Shown one piece after another: positions 19,560 to 28,796 of a stretch of DNA of 64,000 bases. Each line of letters begins with the position of its first letter. Positions within the stretch are counted from its first letter, which is position 1. Made by a program: the position numbers and the translations under genes. Under the pieces are notes generated by a model. It had not been told where the DNA came from, did no database searches, and saw nothing but the letters and a program-made list of their open reading frames with translations. Source of the DNA: a bacterium (GTDB lineage: Bacteria; SZUA-79; Acidulodesulfobacterales; Acidulodesulfobacteraceae); NCBI GenBank assembly GCA_021809845.1, contig JAJZJW010000006.1:52431-116430 (forward strand), read 5' to 3'.

Positions 19560-20597
19560 TTAATTTCCAAGTTCTTTAGAACGCAAATAAGCGGCATTAA
19601 CTGCGGAATCTATAACATATTTAATTCTTCCCTCTTCCAGTTTGCTTAGACCGTATGCGGTAGTGCCGCCGGGAGAAGTCACTAAATCCTTAAGGTCTTT
19701 AGTAGAGTATTTGCTGAATTCTTCAGAATTCAAAAGCTCCCCTGAGCCAAGTATCGTTTGTATAGCTAAAATAGATGCTGTATTTCGAGGCAAACCCAAT
19801 TTAACGGCAGCTTCAATAAAACCTTCGGCGATTAAAAATAAATAGGCAGGACCGCTTCCGCTGACAGCAGTCACTGCATCAAAATATTTTTCTTCAATAG
19901 TTAAGACTTTTGAAGACATTTCAAGAATATTCTTCACTTTGTTATAATCCCCTTCGTTCACGGCATCATTATAGCAAACGGCGCTCATACCTTTTCCGAC
20001 AAGTGAATTTATATTCGGCATAATTCTTATAATTTTAGGATTATATTTGCCGTGGAATTTTTCATAAAATAATTTGTCAATGGTTTCAATCTTCACGCCG
20101 CCCGCTATTGAAACAAAAATAATATCTTTAGTTTTGTGGGCTGAAAAATTATCAGAATTTTTATCTTTATTTTTATTATTCTCGTTATTCCGGTCATTCT
20201 CGTGAGCCCCATTGTTTCCTAGTTCAAAATTTTGAGCTAAATTATTATCAGCTATATTATTATCAGATATATTTATCGTATTCACTTTCTTGTTATTTTC
20301 GTTACCGCCAAAAATTTTATGAGACATATGCAAAATAGTATCTGCCGCAATATTTAAGACATCTGCTACTACATTAGGCTTTACCGCTATAAAAATAATA
20401 TCCGAATTTTCAATTATTTCACCCACGCTGTTTAAAATTGCAACAGCAAAACTATCTTTCATAAACGCCTGTCTTTCTAACGACGGGTCGTATATTGCTA
20501 CGCCAATATCTTTGGTATTTTTATTATTATTAATTATGCCCTTTATTAAACCGAACGCCATATTTCCTGCTCCGATAAAACCTATTTTAAGCCCCAT
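19560..20597 (-). CDS. proC: Pyrroline-5-carboxylate reductase
   Basis: Final step of proline synthesis, NAD(P)H-dependent. The N-terminal IGFIGAGNMAFGLIKGI Rossmann motif and the C-terminal signature region VSGSGPAYLFLIAEGFIEAAVKLGL with VTSPGGTTAYGL are intact. 345 aa is about 75 longer than usual because of an Asn/Asp/Lys-rich insert at about residues 95-165, in an otherwise conserved loop before FVSIAGGV. Co-oriented with maf, 2 bp apart. The insert is a clear example of the low-complexity expansions found across this window. Confidence 0.94.
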   Translation of the reverse strand: MGLKIGFIGAGNMAFGLIKGIINNNKNTKDIGVAIYDPSLERQAFMKDSFAVAILNSVGEIIENSDIIFIAVKPNVVADVLNIAADTILHMSHKIFGGNENNKKVNTINISDNNIADNNLAQNFELGNNGAHENDRNNENNKNKDKNSDNFSAHKTKDIIFVSIAGGVKIETIDKLFYEKFHGKYNPKIIRIMPNINSLVGKGMSAVCYNDAVNEGDYNKVKNILEMSSKVLTIEEKYFDAVTAVSGSGPAYLFLIAEGFIEAAVKLGLPRNTASILAIQTILGSGELLNSEEFSKYSTKDLKDLVTSPGGTTAYGLSKLEEGRIKYVIDSAVNAAYLRSKELGN

Positions 20598-21008
20598 AAC
20601 AAGTTTCTCCTAATTAGTATATATTAGTATATCAATTTTTTTTGATTAATATTTTTCCCTTACAATAATTATTTATAATCTTATATTTATAATTATAATT
20701 ATATAGTGACGTAATCTGATTTAGTGTTTTTATATTATGCTATATTAATTACAATTTGCTGCTAAAATAATTTGCCACTAAAATTGTAGAGTATTATATC
20801 ACATATAGTATTTTAATGAAAATAAATTATAGCCGACCAGCATTTATATCTACACATTTATATCCATATTTTATATCCGATGACGTCAATTAATTAATGA
20901 TAATTTGCTCAAAAATAAAAAATTATTCTTTTATTTATTTTTTTCTTGAAATTATTTTTTAAATGTGTAAAATAATAAGAACATTGATTCTTAAGGAATA
21001 TTATTATT
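20598..21008. other. Divergent AT-rich spacer between proC and fumarase
   Basis: 411 bp between divergent genes with no credible ORF. It contains short direct repeats (TAAAATAATTTG and CACTAAAATTG types). The only regulatory signal I can support is the promoter listed separately for the fumarase side. Confidence 0.4.
20946..20973 (+). promoter_or_regulatory. Candidate sigma-70 promoter for the fumarase-suc-kor genes
   Basis: TTGAAA and TAAAAT hexamers separated by 16 bp, about 36 bp before the fumarase alpha ATG, with an AAGGAA ribosome site between. In DNA this AT-rich chance matches are common, so this is tentative. Confidence 0.3.
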
Positions 21009-21848
21009 ATGAAAATAATTAAACTTGACCAAATTTCAAACGCTGTTATAGATTTAATAACACACGCCGCATCCAATCTTTCCGAAGATGTTATTAAAAG
21101 TCTGAATAATTCATCAGATATTGAAATTTCTGAATACGGGAAAAGCGTTTTAAATAAAATAATTAAAAATGCAGAAATAGCAAAAAGTGAAAACAGACCT
21201 TTATGTCAGGATACAGGACTTGCCATTTTCTTTATAGAAATAGGCAGCGATGTCGTCGTGAAAGACGGAACCATAACCGAAGGCATTAATCAAGGAACAC
21301 GAAAAGGTTATGAAAAAGCCTATTTGAGAAAATCAACGTGCGACCCTCTGACTAGAAAAAACATGGGCGACAATACACCTGCTATAATACATTATGAATT
21401 TGTTTACGGTGATAAACTAAAAATATCTTACGCTGCCAAAGGCGGCGGCAGTGAAAATATGAGCAGAATAAAAATGATGAAGCCGTCGGACGGAATTCAA
21501 GGAATCATCGATTTTGCCGTTGAAACAATGGAAATAGCCGGACCTAATCCGTGTCCGCCCAATATTATCGGCATTGGAATAGGCGGAAATTTTGAAAGAT
21601 CGGCTATTATAGCTAAAAAGGCTCTTTTTAGAAATATCGGAACAATTAATCCGGATAAAGAACTTGCACAAATTGAACAAACCATATATAATAAAATCAA
21701 TAAGATAGGTACTGGACCAATGGGATTCGGAGGCGTCTGCACAGCCTTAGCGGTACACATAATTAAAGAACCATGCCATATCGCCAGTATGCCTGTGGCT
21801 ATAAATATCGAATGTCATTCTCATAGGCATGAGTCTGTCGTTTTATAA
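21009..21848 (+). CDS. Class I fumarate hydratase, alpha subunit
   Basis: N-terminal half of the oxygen-sensitive [4Fe-4S] fumarase (two-subunit form), which interconverts fumarate and malate. Visible iron-sulfur and active-site stretches include NRPLCQDTGLAIFF (about residues 59-72) and GPNPCPPNIIGIGIGGN; GPMGFGGVCTALAV follows. 279 aa matches the usual alpha subunit. The beta subunit gene is 217 bp downstream on the same strand. Tartrate dehydratase is the main alternative, but the suc-kor context favours fumarase. Confidence 0.92.
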   Translation: MKIIKLDQISNAVIDLITHAASNLSEDVIKSLNNSSDIEISEYGKSVLNKIIKNAEIAKSENRPLCQDTGLAIFFIEIGSDVVVKDGTITEGINQGTRKGYEKAYLRKSTCDPLTRKNMGDNTPAIIHYEFVYGDKLKISYAAKGGGSENMSRIKMMKPSDGIQGIIDFAVETMEIAGPNPCPPNIIGIGIGGNFERSAIIAKKALFRNIGTINPDKELAQIEQTIYNKINKIGTGPMGFGGVCTALAVHIIKEPCHIASMPVAINIECHSHRHESVVL

Positions 21849-22065
21849 ACTATTTATTTTATAATAAATTTAATGGCGTTATCTGCAACTAAATTTAAAT
21901 TATATTATTATATTAATATATATTATTAATAGAAACATATGCGGATGAATTAAGAAAGTCCGCCGAAAGCGCTATTTGGCAGTTGCCGGACAACCTTTTG
22001 ATTAAATATTTCAATACAGTTATTATATTATAATTATAATTATAAAAATATTTAAATAATAAAAA

Positions 22066-22626
22066 ATGGATTTTAAAAAAATAAATACCCCTTTAAGCGA
22101 AGCTCTAATTGCAACGCTTAGAACAGGCGATGAAGTATTAATAAGTGGTACTATTTATACTGCAAGAGATGAAGCGCATAGAAGACTAACGCTTCTTATC
22201 GCCGAAAATAAGCAGCTGCCTTTCGATATAAAAGGACAAATTATTTATTATGTTGGTCCTTCTCCTGCAAAACCTGGTGAAGTTATAGGTTCGGCAGGTC
22301 CTACAACAAGCTATCGCATGGATAAATATGCTCCCACCCTTATGGAACATGGACTTAAGGGAATGATTGGCAAAGGTAAACGCTCAGATGAAGTTAAAAA
22401 CGCAATAGAAAAGTACAAAGCAGTATATTTTGGCGCAATAGGCGGAGCAGGAGCCTTGATAGCTAAATCCATTAAATCTTCCAAGATTATTGCCTATGAA
22501 GAGCTGCTTTCCGAAGCGGTAAGAGAGTTAACTGTCGAAGACTTTCCGGCAATAGTCATAAACGATATTTTTGGAGGAGATCTGTACAACGAAGGCAAAT
22601 TAAAATTTGCAGGTAAGTTTAAGTAG
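22066..22626 (+). CDS. Class I fumarate hydratase, beta subunit
   Basis: C-terminal half of class I fumarase. The conserved YVGPSPAKPGEVIGSAGPTTS block, the catalytic TSYRMD segment and the GKGKRSDE motif are present in order, ending in AIVINDIFGGDLYNE. 186 aa is standard for the split form. The spacer that separates it from the alpha gene is unusually long (217 bp) and no convincing ribosome site precedes the ATG. It works as a complex with the alpha subunit. Confidence 0.92.
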   Translation: MDFKKINTPLSEALIATLRTGDEVLISGTIYTARDEAHRRLTLLIAENKQLPFDIKGQIIYYVGPSPAKPGEVIGSAGPTTSYRMDKYAPTLMEHGLKGMIGKGKRSDEVKNAIEKYKAVYFGAIGGAGALIAKSIKSSKIIAYEELLSEAVRELTVEDFPAIVINDIFGGDLYNEGKLKFAGKFK

Positions 22627-22713
22627 CTTTTATGTTTTATGTTTTAATAAATTGACTTGGTTTATATGATATTTTTCTATAAATACTATTATAATCTTAA
22701 TAAGGGTTAATCT

Positions 22714-23877
22714 ATGGATATACATGAATATCAAGCTAAGGAATTACTTACAAAAAATAATGTCAAAATTTTACATTCTATTTTGTGTCATAGCGGAGAC
22801 GAAGCTTATAATGCGACCGTTAGTTTAAATACACCCGTTGTTGTCATAAAAGCTCAGGTGCATGCAGGCGGCAGAGGCAAAGCAGGCGGCGTCAAAATTG
22901 CCAAAACACCAGAGGAAGCAAAAAATATAACCGAACAAATGCTGGGGATGACGCTTGTAACCGCCCAAACAGGTAAAGATGGTAAAGTGGTACATAAGGT
23001 GCTTATAGAAGAAGGTGCGGATATTAAAAAAGAACTATATTTATCTGTAACTATAGACAGAAAAACTTCTAATATTGCGTTTGTCGCCAGCGCCGAAGGT
23101 GGAATGGAGATAGAAGAAATATCAAAAAATTCGCCTGAAAAAATTCTTACTGTTTTAATAAATCCTTCTAACGGCATTAAATCATACCACGTTTTAAAAA
23201 TGTTTTTATTTTTAGGGCTGGATAAACCCATTTATAACGAATTTAATAATTTTGTAAATTTATTATACAGTGCTTTTTTAGCGGAAGACATGTCTATGCT
23301 TGAAATTAATCCGCTTATTATAACAGGAAATGGCAATCTAATACCTCTTGACGCAAAAATAGCCCTTGATGACAACGCATCATTCAGGCATCCTTATTAT
23401 AACGACTTCATCGACGAAGACGAAGAAGACCCCCTTGAAACCAAAGCTAAAAGTGTGGGGCTTAATTACATAAGACTTGACGGAAATGTCGGCTGCATGG
23501 TAAACGGAGCCGGACTCGCCATGGCCACTATGGACACTATAAAAGAATTTGGCGCAGCGCCCGCAAACTTTCTTGACGTAGGCGGTACGGCTGACAGCAA
23601 AAGGGTTGAAACGGCTTTTAATATTTTATTATCCGATAAAAACGTAAAAGCTATTTTTATTAATATTTTCGGCGGTATAGTAAAATGCGATATGGTAGCG
23701 GACGGTGTAATTACAGCCGCAAAAAATATAGGACTGAAACTACCAGTCGTTATAAGGCTTGAAGGTACAAATGCTGACAAAGCATCTGAGCTTTTAGAAA
23801 CTTCGGGCTTGAATTTTATTGTGGGAAATTCTTTAGCCGACGGCGCACAGAAAGTATCAAAAATTGTAAACAGCTAA
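22714..23877 (+). CDS. sucC: Succinyl-CoA synthetase, beta subunit
   Basis: Beta subunit of ADP/GDP-forming succinyl-CoA synthetase, the reversible substrate-level phosphorylation step. The ATP-grasp start MDIHEYQAKELL, VKAQVHAGGRGKAGGVK (grasp loop) and the CoA-side motifs NFLDVGGTADSKRVETAF and NIFGGIVKCD are intact. 387 aa is normal. Followed 97 bp later by sucD. In the reductive direction it activates succinate for the ferredoxin-dependent carboxylation by the KorDABC enzyme encoded just downstream. Confidence 0.96.
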   Translation: MDIHEYQAKELLTKNNVKILHSILCHSGDEAYNATVSLNTPVVVIKAQVHAGGRGKAGGVKIAKTPEEAKNITEQMLGMTLVTAQTGKDGKVVHKVLIEEGADIKKELYLSVTIDRKTSNIAFVASAEGGMEIEEISKNSPEKILTVLINPSNGIKSYHVLKMFLFLGLDKPIYNEFNNFVNLLYSAFLAEDMSMLEINPLIITGNGNLIPLDAKIALDDNASFRHPYYNDFIDEDEEDPLETKAKSVGLNYIRLDGNVGCMVNGAGLAMATMDTIKEFGAAPANFLDVGGTADSKRVETAFNILLSDKNVKAIFINIFGGIVKCDMVADGVITAAKNIGLKLPVVIRLEGTNADKASELLETSGLNFIVGNSLADGAQKVSKIVNS

Positions 23878-23919
23878 ACCTTAATTATATAATCTGCATA
23901 ATATAATTATAAATATAAA

Positions 23920-23936
23920 TGGTGTCTGTCCCTAAT
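23920..23936 (-). repeat. Short GGGACAGACACC-type repeat
   Basis: In the sucC-sucD spacer the plus strand reads GGTGTCTGTCCCTAATT; its reverse complement is the core often found in REP-like elements linked to RAYT transposases. A related GGGGACGGACAC lies at 62253-62266. Whether these are related repeats is tentative. Confidence 0.3.
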
Positions 23937-23974
23937 TTAAATAAATTATTATTATAAGGCAAGGTATAAAATTT

Positions 23975-24847
23975 ATGAGCATTCTGATTAACAAAGAAAC
24001 GTCAGTTCTTGTTCAAGGTATTACGGGCAAGGAAGGTTCTTTTCATACTTTGAAATGTTTAGAATACGGCACTAAAATCGCAGCAGGCGTAACTCCCTTT
24101 AAAGGCGGTTCATTATTCAACGATTCTATTCCGGTATTTAATACGGTAGCAGAAGCTAAGTCTAATATTAAAATCGATGCGACCGTTATTTTTGTTCCGG
24201 CAGTGTTTGCATCTTCAAGCGTAATTGAGGCGATAGAATCGGAAATTCCGCTTATCGTATGCATAACTGAAGGTATACCTACTATAGATATGATGAATGT
24301 TAAATCTGCATTGAGGGGTTCAAGCTCGGTTATGATAGGTCCTAATTGCCCGGGAATAATAACGGCAAACGAGTGCAAAATTGGAATTATGCCCGGTTTC
24401 ATTCACAAAAAGGGTAAAATTGCGGTGTTATCGCGAAGCGGAACCTTAACATATGAAGCTGTTAACCAGCTGACGAAGGCGGGGCTTGGGGAAACCACCT
24501 GTATAGGTATAGGCGGAGACCCCATAATCGGTTCTTCTTTCCTAACATTTCTAAAAATGTTCGAAGGCGATCCTGAGACAGAAGGCGTTGTTTTAATCGG
24601 GGAAATTGGCGGAACGCAGGAGGAAGAAGCCTCTGAATATGTAAAAAATTATATGAAAAAGCCTGTTGTTGGATTTATTGCCGGGAAAACAGCTCCTGAA
24701 GGAAAAAGAATGGGGCATGCAGGCGCAATAATTTCAGGAGGAAAAGGAACAGCCTCGGAAAAATTGAAAGTAATGAAAGAAAATAGAATTCATATTGCAG
24801 AAAATCCGTCCGTTATCGCTGAAACCATGATAAAAGCGTTAAGATAA
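23975..24847 (+). CDS. sucD: Succinyl-CoA synthetase, alpha subunit
   Basis: Carries the CoA-binding Rossmann domain (VQGITGKEGSFHTLKCLEYG, about 13-32) and the phospho-histidine in GHAGAIISGGKGTA near residue 248. IGPNCPGII and LIGEIGGTQEEEA are the expected intermediate motifs. 290 aa is standard. It is followed 44 bp later by korD, giving the gene order sucC-sucD-korD-korA-korB-korC, which couples succinyl-CoA and 2-oxoglutarate chemistry. Confidence 0.96.
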   Translation: MSILINKETSVLVQGITGKEGSFHTLKCLEYGTKIAAGVTPFKGGSLFNDSIPVFNTVAEAKSNIKIDATVIFVPAVFASSSVIEAIESEIPLIVCITEGIPTIDMMNVKSALRGSSSVMIGPNCPGIITANECKIGIMPGFIHKKGKIAVLSRSGTLTYEAVNQLTKAGLGETTCIGIGGDPIIGSSFLTFLKMFEGDPETEGVVLIGEIGGTQEEEASEYVKNYMKKPVVGFIAGKTAPEGKRMGHAGAIISGGKGTASEKLKVMKENRIHIAENPSVIAETMIKALR

Positions 24848-24891
24848 AAGATAAATTCGTTTAATTAATTTATAAATTTAAGGAGGCATGT

Positions 24892-25245
24892 ATGCCTGAA
24901 CAGGACAATCAACATAACGCTAACAATAACCCCAATAACTTAAAGTTAAATCAATCCGCAGATGCAACTATTCCCAACTACAGGTCTTGCGACTCAATTG
25001 AAATTACCGTCAAACCTGAAAGTAAGCTCACAATTAAGCAATATACAGGTATGGGTAAAAAAGAAAAAGTGCAGATAGACATAGTGGTTAACTATTGCAA
25101 AGGATGCGAATTATGCGTCGCATTCTGCCCTGAAGAAGTTCTAGTTATGAATAAAGAAATTGCGGAAGTGATAAATATTTCCAGATGTACAAAGTGTAAT
25201 ATCTGCGAATATCTTTGTCCGGATTTTTCTATATCTGTAGAATAG
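24892..25245 (+). CDS. korD: 2-oxoglutarate:ferredoxin oxidoreductase, delta (ferredoxin-like) subunit
   Basis: A 117-aa protein with a 2[4Fe-4S] ferredoxin domain in its C-terminal half: CKGCELCVAFCPEE and CTKCNICEYLCPD. It conducts electrons between KorB and external ferredoxin. The N-terminal 50 residues are Asn-rich and unlike the compact family members. The ribosome site AAGGAGG lies 5 nt before the ATG. korA starts 13 bp after the stop. Confidence 0.9.
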   Translation: MPEQDNQHNANNNPNNLKLNQSADATIPNYRSCDSIEITVKPESKLTIKQYTGMGKKEKVQIDIVVNYCKGCELCVAFCPEEVLVMNKEIAEVINISRCTKCNICEYLCPDFSISVE

Positions 25246-25258
25246 GAGGAAACAAATT

Positions 25259-26389
25259 ATGAGCGAAAATATTAAATTAATGCAGGGTAACGAAGCCATT
25301 GCCGAAGGAGCTATGATTGCAGGATGCGATTTCTTTGCAGGATATCCCATAACTCCGTCATCCGAGGTTTCAGAAATATTATCGGAAAGACTTACTAAAA
25401 AAGGTCATATAGTAATTCAAATGGAAGATGAAATAGCAGCGCTAGGAGCCGTTCTGGGAGCAGCGCTGGGAGGAGCAAAAGCTTTAACGGCTACTTCCGG
25501 ACCAGGGATGTCCTTAAAATCGGAGCACATAGGCTACGCCTCCATGTGTGAAATTCCATGCGTTATAGTTAATGTTATGAGGGGAGGTCCATCTACGGGT
25601 AATCCTACACTGCCTTCTCAGGCTGATATTATGCAGGCAAAATGGGGAACACATGGAGACCATGCTATAATAGCCATCACTCCTTCAAGCGTTAATGAAT
25701 CTTTTTATGAAACTATAAGAGCTTTAAATCTTGCCGTTAAATATAGAACACCGGTATTGATATTAACCGATGAAATTATCGGACATATGAGAGAAAAGGT
25801 CGTAATACCTGAAAAAGATACTTTAGAGATAATTGACGTAAAATTACCGGATATGCCGCCTTCAGAATATAACCCGTACAATTATACCAGCGGCAAGGTT
25901 ACCCCTTTAGCCCCTATGGGGGAAGGCTACCGCTACCACGTAACAGGGCTGAGCCACGGAGAAACAGGTTTTCCTACGGCAAAAATGGAAGTTCTACAAG
26001 ATATGCAAAACTGGCTGATAGACAAGATTTACAAGAACATAAAAGACATTGAAAAATATGAAGAAACCATGACCGAAGATGCAGATATATTAATAGTTGC
26101 TTACGGTTCGGTTTCACGTTCCGCAAAAGCGGCTTTATCTATGGCAAGAGCGGCGGGTATAAAGGCTGGATTATTTAGACCGATTACAATATGGCCATTT
26201 CCGGAAGAAAGAATTAAAGAGTTATCTAAAAAAATAAAAAAAATACTTGTTCCGGAAATGAATATGGGTCAGATAATATTGGAAATCCAGAGAGCAGCAT
26301 GCAATAGTACCGTAAAGGGACTTAATATAGTTAACGGTGAACCTATAACGCCTGACAAGATATATTCAAAAATTAAAGAAATGGTTTAG
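25259..26389 (+). CDS. korA: 2-oxoglutarate:ferredoxin oxidoreductase, alpha subunit
   Basis: Pyrimidine/core domain subunit of the CoA-dependent 2-oxoacid:acceptor oxidoreductase. GNEAIAEGAMIAGCDFFAGYPITPSSEV is the family start; MEDEIAALGAVLGAALGGAKALTATSGPG and the TPSSVNE motif are conserved. Substrate is inferred as 2-oxoglutarate from the sucCD neighbourhood and the KorA-like length (376 aa), although a related branched-chain-type VOR is possible. It is preceded by an AGGAGG ribosome site. Confidence 0.92.
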   Translation: MSENIKLMQGNEAIAEGAMIAGCDFFAGYPITPSSEVSEILSERLTKKGHIVIQMEDEIAALGAVLGAALGGAKALTATSGPGMSLKSEHIGYASMCEIPCVIVNVMRGGPSTGNPTLPSQADIMQAKWGTHGDHAIIAITPSSVNESFYETIRALNLAVKYRTPVLILTDEIIGHMREKVVIPEKDTLEIIDVKLPDMPPSEYNPYNYTSGKVTPLAPMGEGYRYHVTGLSHGETGFPTAKMEVLQDMQNWLIDKIYKNIKDIEKYEETMTEDADILIVAYGSVSRSAKAALSMARAAGIKAGLFRPITIWPFPEERIKELSKKIKKILVPEMNMGQIILEIQRAACNSTVKGLNIVNGEPITPDKIYSKIKEMV

Positions 26390-26520
26390 CAATCTTGTTA
26401 TCCGCCCCGTCTGTCGGAGAGGCAACAAACCGTCTTTTTTGCTTTTAGATAAGCTTGTTTAATTTAATTTAATTTTGTTTAATTTTATTTTACAAATTTA
26501 GAAGATTCAGAAAAACTAAT

Positions 26521-26569
26521 CAAATTAATAAATTATGTTCACGATAATTACAATGAACATTATACCAGG
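26521..26569. repeat. Palindrome-containing dispersed repeat, korA-korB spacer copy
   Basis: The korA-korB spacer of 188 bp ends in a segment that recurs at about 33966-34058 with high identity. It contains the near-perfect palindrome ATGTTCAC...ATGAACAT at 26535-26560, followed by TATACCAGG. The korB ribosome site AGGAGG overlaps the right end. It may be a transcription-factor site or a mobile-element remnant that landed within an operon. Confidence 0.55.
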
Positions 26570-26577
26570 AGGTAAAT

Positions 26578-27408
26578 ATGCCTAAAACTAAGACTAAATT
26601 TGATTATAATAAATACTTAAGAAAAAACACTCTTCCTCATATATGGTGCCCGGGATGCGGAGACGGAATAATACTAAAATCTCTTTTAAGAGCTATAGAC
26701 GGGCTTCAGTATAAGAAAGACGATATAGTTATAACATCCGGAATTGGCTGCGCTTCAAGACTTCCCGGATATGTTGACTTTAATACTATTCATACAACTC
26801 ATGGAAGAGCCCTAACATTTGCGATAGGAATGAAAATGTATAAACCGAAATTAAAAGTTATAACTGTCTCAGGAGACGGTGACGCTCTTGCAATAGGCGG
26901 AAATCATTTTATACATGCCGCACGAAGAAACATAGATATAACTCTCATTATATTTAATAATTATACTTACGGAATGACAGGCGGACAATCTTCTCCTACC
27001 CAGCCTTACGGGTCTTATGCTACCACAACTCCTTACGGAAGCGTTGAACCGCCTTTCGATGCATGTGAACTTGCAAAAGCTGCCGGCGCCACATGGGTTG
27101 CGAGATCAACTTCCTATCATGCCGTCCAGCTTGAAAAACTGATAGCGGACGCTATGACTCATAAAGGTTTTTCTGTACTGGAGGTTATAACTAACTGCCA
27201 TATATCATACGGAAGAAGAAACAAAATGAAGTCTCCCGTCGAAATGATTAAATATCAGAAAGAAAAAGCCGTTCCAAACAGGTCTGCCCAGAATATGACG
27301 ACGGAAGAACTCGCGGGAAGATTTAAAACCGGTCTTATCTATGAAAAAAAAGACTCTTTAGAATTTGCTGAAGAAAATTACAAAAAATTAGCATTACTTA
27401 AACAATAA
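26578..27408 (+). CDS. korB: 2-oxoglutarate:ferredoxin oxidoreductase, beta (TPP) subunit
   Basis: Thiamine-diphosphate subunit, 276 aa. The N-terminal Fe-S/TPP signature HIWCPGCGDGIILKSL is followed by SGIGCASR, the TPP-binding GDGDALAIGGNHFIHAARRN and NNYTYGMTGGQ. In the carboxylating direction it makes 2-oxoglutarate from succinyl-CoA, CO2 and reduced ferredoxin; the reverse supplies reduced ferredoxin. It has an AGGAGG ribosome site. It is separated from korA by the repeat described at 26521. Confidence 0.94.
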   Translation: MPKTKTKFDYNKYLRKNTLPHIWCPGCGDGIILKSLLRAIDGLQYKKDDIVITSGIGCASRLPGYVDFNTIHTTHGRALTFAIGMKMYKPKLKVITVSGDGDALAIGGNHFIHAARRNIDITLIIFNNYTYGMTGGQSSPTQPYGSYATTTPYGSVEPPFDACELAKAAGATWVARSTSYHAVQLEKLIADAMTHKGFSVLEVITNCHISYGRRNKMKSPVEMIKYQKEKAVPNRSAQNMTTEELAGRFKTGLIYEKKDSLEFAEENYKKLALLKQ

Positions 27409-27427
27409 CATAATTAGGAGAAGGCAA

Positions 27428-27979
27428 ATGGATAATATAACTGAAATAAGATTTGCCGGTTCGGGGGGACAGGGGTTAATTCTAGCAGGAATAATTTTAA
27501 CCGAAGCCGCAGCAATTTATGAAAATAAAAATGCCGTTCAGACTCAGAATTACGGTCCTGAAGCCCGGGGCGGCGCATCTAAATCAGAAGTTCTGATATC
27601 AACTGAACCTATTGCTTATCCTAAAGCAACTTCCTTAGATTATATGGTTGCCTTGACGCAGGTTTCTTTTTCCAAATATGCCAAGGATTTAAAAGGTACC
27701 GGTACAATAATAACAGATAAAGAACTCGTGACAGATTTTTCCGAAGCTAAAGGTAAACTTTATGTTATAGATATGGAAAAATCGGCGAGGGAAGAGCTGG
27801 GTAAACTATTGGGGCTTAATGTTATAGCTCTCGGAGCTTTAGTTGAAATATCAGGCATCGTATCTAAAGATTCTATTGAAAAAGCTCTTATGAAAAGGGT
27901 GCCTAAAGGATTTGAAGATTACAATAAAAAGGCGTTAGAAATTGGTTTTAGATTGGGAAGCGAAGCAAAGAAAAATTAA
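27428..27979 (+). CDS. korC: 2-oxoglutarate:ferredoxin oxidoreductase, gamma subunit
   Basis: Gamma subunit (183 aa) of the same complex. Characteristic IRFAGSGGQGLILAGIILTEAA and QTQNYGPEARGGASKSEVLIS motifs place it in the KorC/PorG family; they form the surface that receives CoA. It starts 19 bp after korB with an AGGAGA ribosome site. All four KOR subunits are therefore encoded in order delta-alpha-beta-gamma. Confidence 0.94.
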   Translation: MDNITEIRFAGSGGQGLILAGIILTEAAAIYENKNAVQTQNYGPEARGGASKSEVLISTEPIAYPKATSLDYMVALTQVSFSKYAKDLKGTGTIITDKELVTDFSEAKGKLYVIDMEKSAREELGKLLGLNVIALGALVEISGIVSKDSIEKALMKRVPKGFEDYNKKALEIGFRLGSEAKKN

Positions 27980-28021
27980 AAAATAAAAAGTTTATAAAAT
28001 TTTATAAAATTTGGAGAGTAA

Positions 28022-28438
28022 ATGTTTGAACAAACTTTATCAATAATTAAACCCGACGGTGTAGCAAAAAATTTAACTGGCAATATTATCCAGCTATTTG
28101 AAAATAATGGATTTGAAATTAAGGCAATAAAAAAACTGATTCTTACCAAAAAAAATGCGGAGAGTTTTTACTATGTTCATAAAGAAAGACCTTTTTTTAA
28201 AAGTTTAGTTGATTTTATGACGGAAGGAGCAATAATCCCGATGGTTTTATCAAGAGAAAACGCTATTTTAAAGAATCGTGAAATTATGGGTGCTACTAAC
28301 CCTAAAGATGCTGCGGAAGGAACTATTAGAAAAATGTACGCCGAAAGCATTGAAAGAAACATTGTTCATGGCTCGGATTCACCGGAATCCGCAAAATTTG
28401 AAATCTCGTTTTTCTTCAATTATTTTGAAATAATTTAG
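28022..28438 (+). CDS. ndk: Nucleoside diphosphate kinase
   Basis: Transfers gamma-phosphate from ATP to NDPs through phospho-His. The start [18 protein letters not shown] and the active-site [16 protein letters not shown] are typical. 138 aa is standard. It lies 42 bp after korC with a GGAG site and is followed by a strong intrinsic terminator, so it likely ends the fum-suc-kor-ndk transcript; it could equilibrate the GDP/ADP used by SucCD. Confidence 0.95.
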   Translation: MFEQTLSIIKPDGVAKNLTGNIIQLFENNGFEIKAIKKLILTKKNAESFYYVHKERPFFKSLVDFMTEGAIIPMVLSRENAILKNREIMGATNPKDAAEGTIRKMYAESIERNIVHGSDSPESAKFEISFFFNYFEII

Positions 28439-28476
28439 GCGTATATTATATATAATTGAATTTTGTTTGTCGATTT

Positions 28477-28520
28477 ATCAATCTTATTAATTTAATTAAT
28501 TAATAAGATTGATATTTTTT
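28477..28520 (+). terminator. Intrinsic terminator after ndk
   Basis: A perfect 15-bp stem (28477-28491 and 28499-28513) with a 7-nt loop is followed by ATTTTTTATTC. It sits 38 bp downstream of the ndk stop and is the best terminator in the window. Confidence 0.8.
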
Positions 28521-28605
28521 ATTCTTAGAATAGAATTAAAATTAATAAATATTGAATTATTTAACATTTTCGGTTATTCTATAATCAATATAATAATATA
28601 AATAT

Positions 28606-28697
28606 TATACGGCGGCGCAATAAGAAATAAATCGTTAACTAAGTCCGTTTTTAGGGTTTATTAATTTACCTACTTATTTTATTGCAGCTGCCGTAAT
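28606..28697. repeat. Imperfect 22-bp inverted repeat before glgP
   Basis: Arms start at TACGGCGGCGCAATAAGAA (about 28608) and end TTATTTTATTGCAGCTGCCGTAA (about 28695) around a 40-nt loop. This fills part of the 358-bp gap between ndk and glgP. It could be an mRNA structure or a miniature element. Confidence 0.5.
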
Positions 28698-28796
28698 TTT
28701 ATAGATTTATTTTTATAAATAATATTAATTATTAATAAAAATAATTAAAACATTAATAAATTAATTAATGTTTGTTAAATTTTATGGAGAAACCGA

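Noticed and set aside
21930..22031. Coding-like stretch LIETYADELRKSAESAIWQL between fumarase subunit genes
   Set aside because: No start codon and bounded by stops; at most a relic of an unknown gene.
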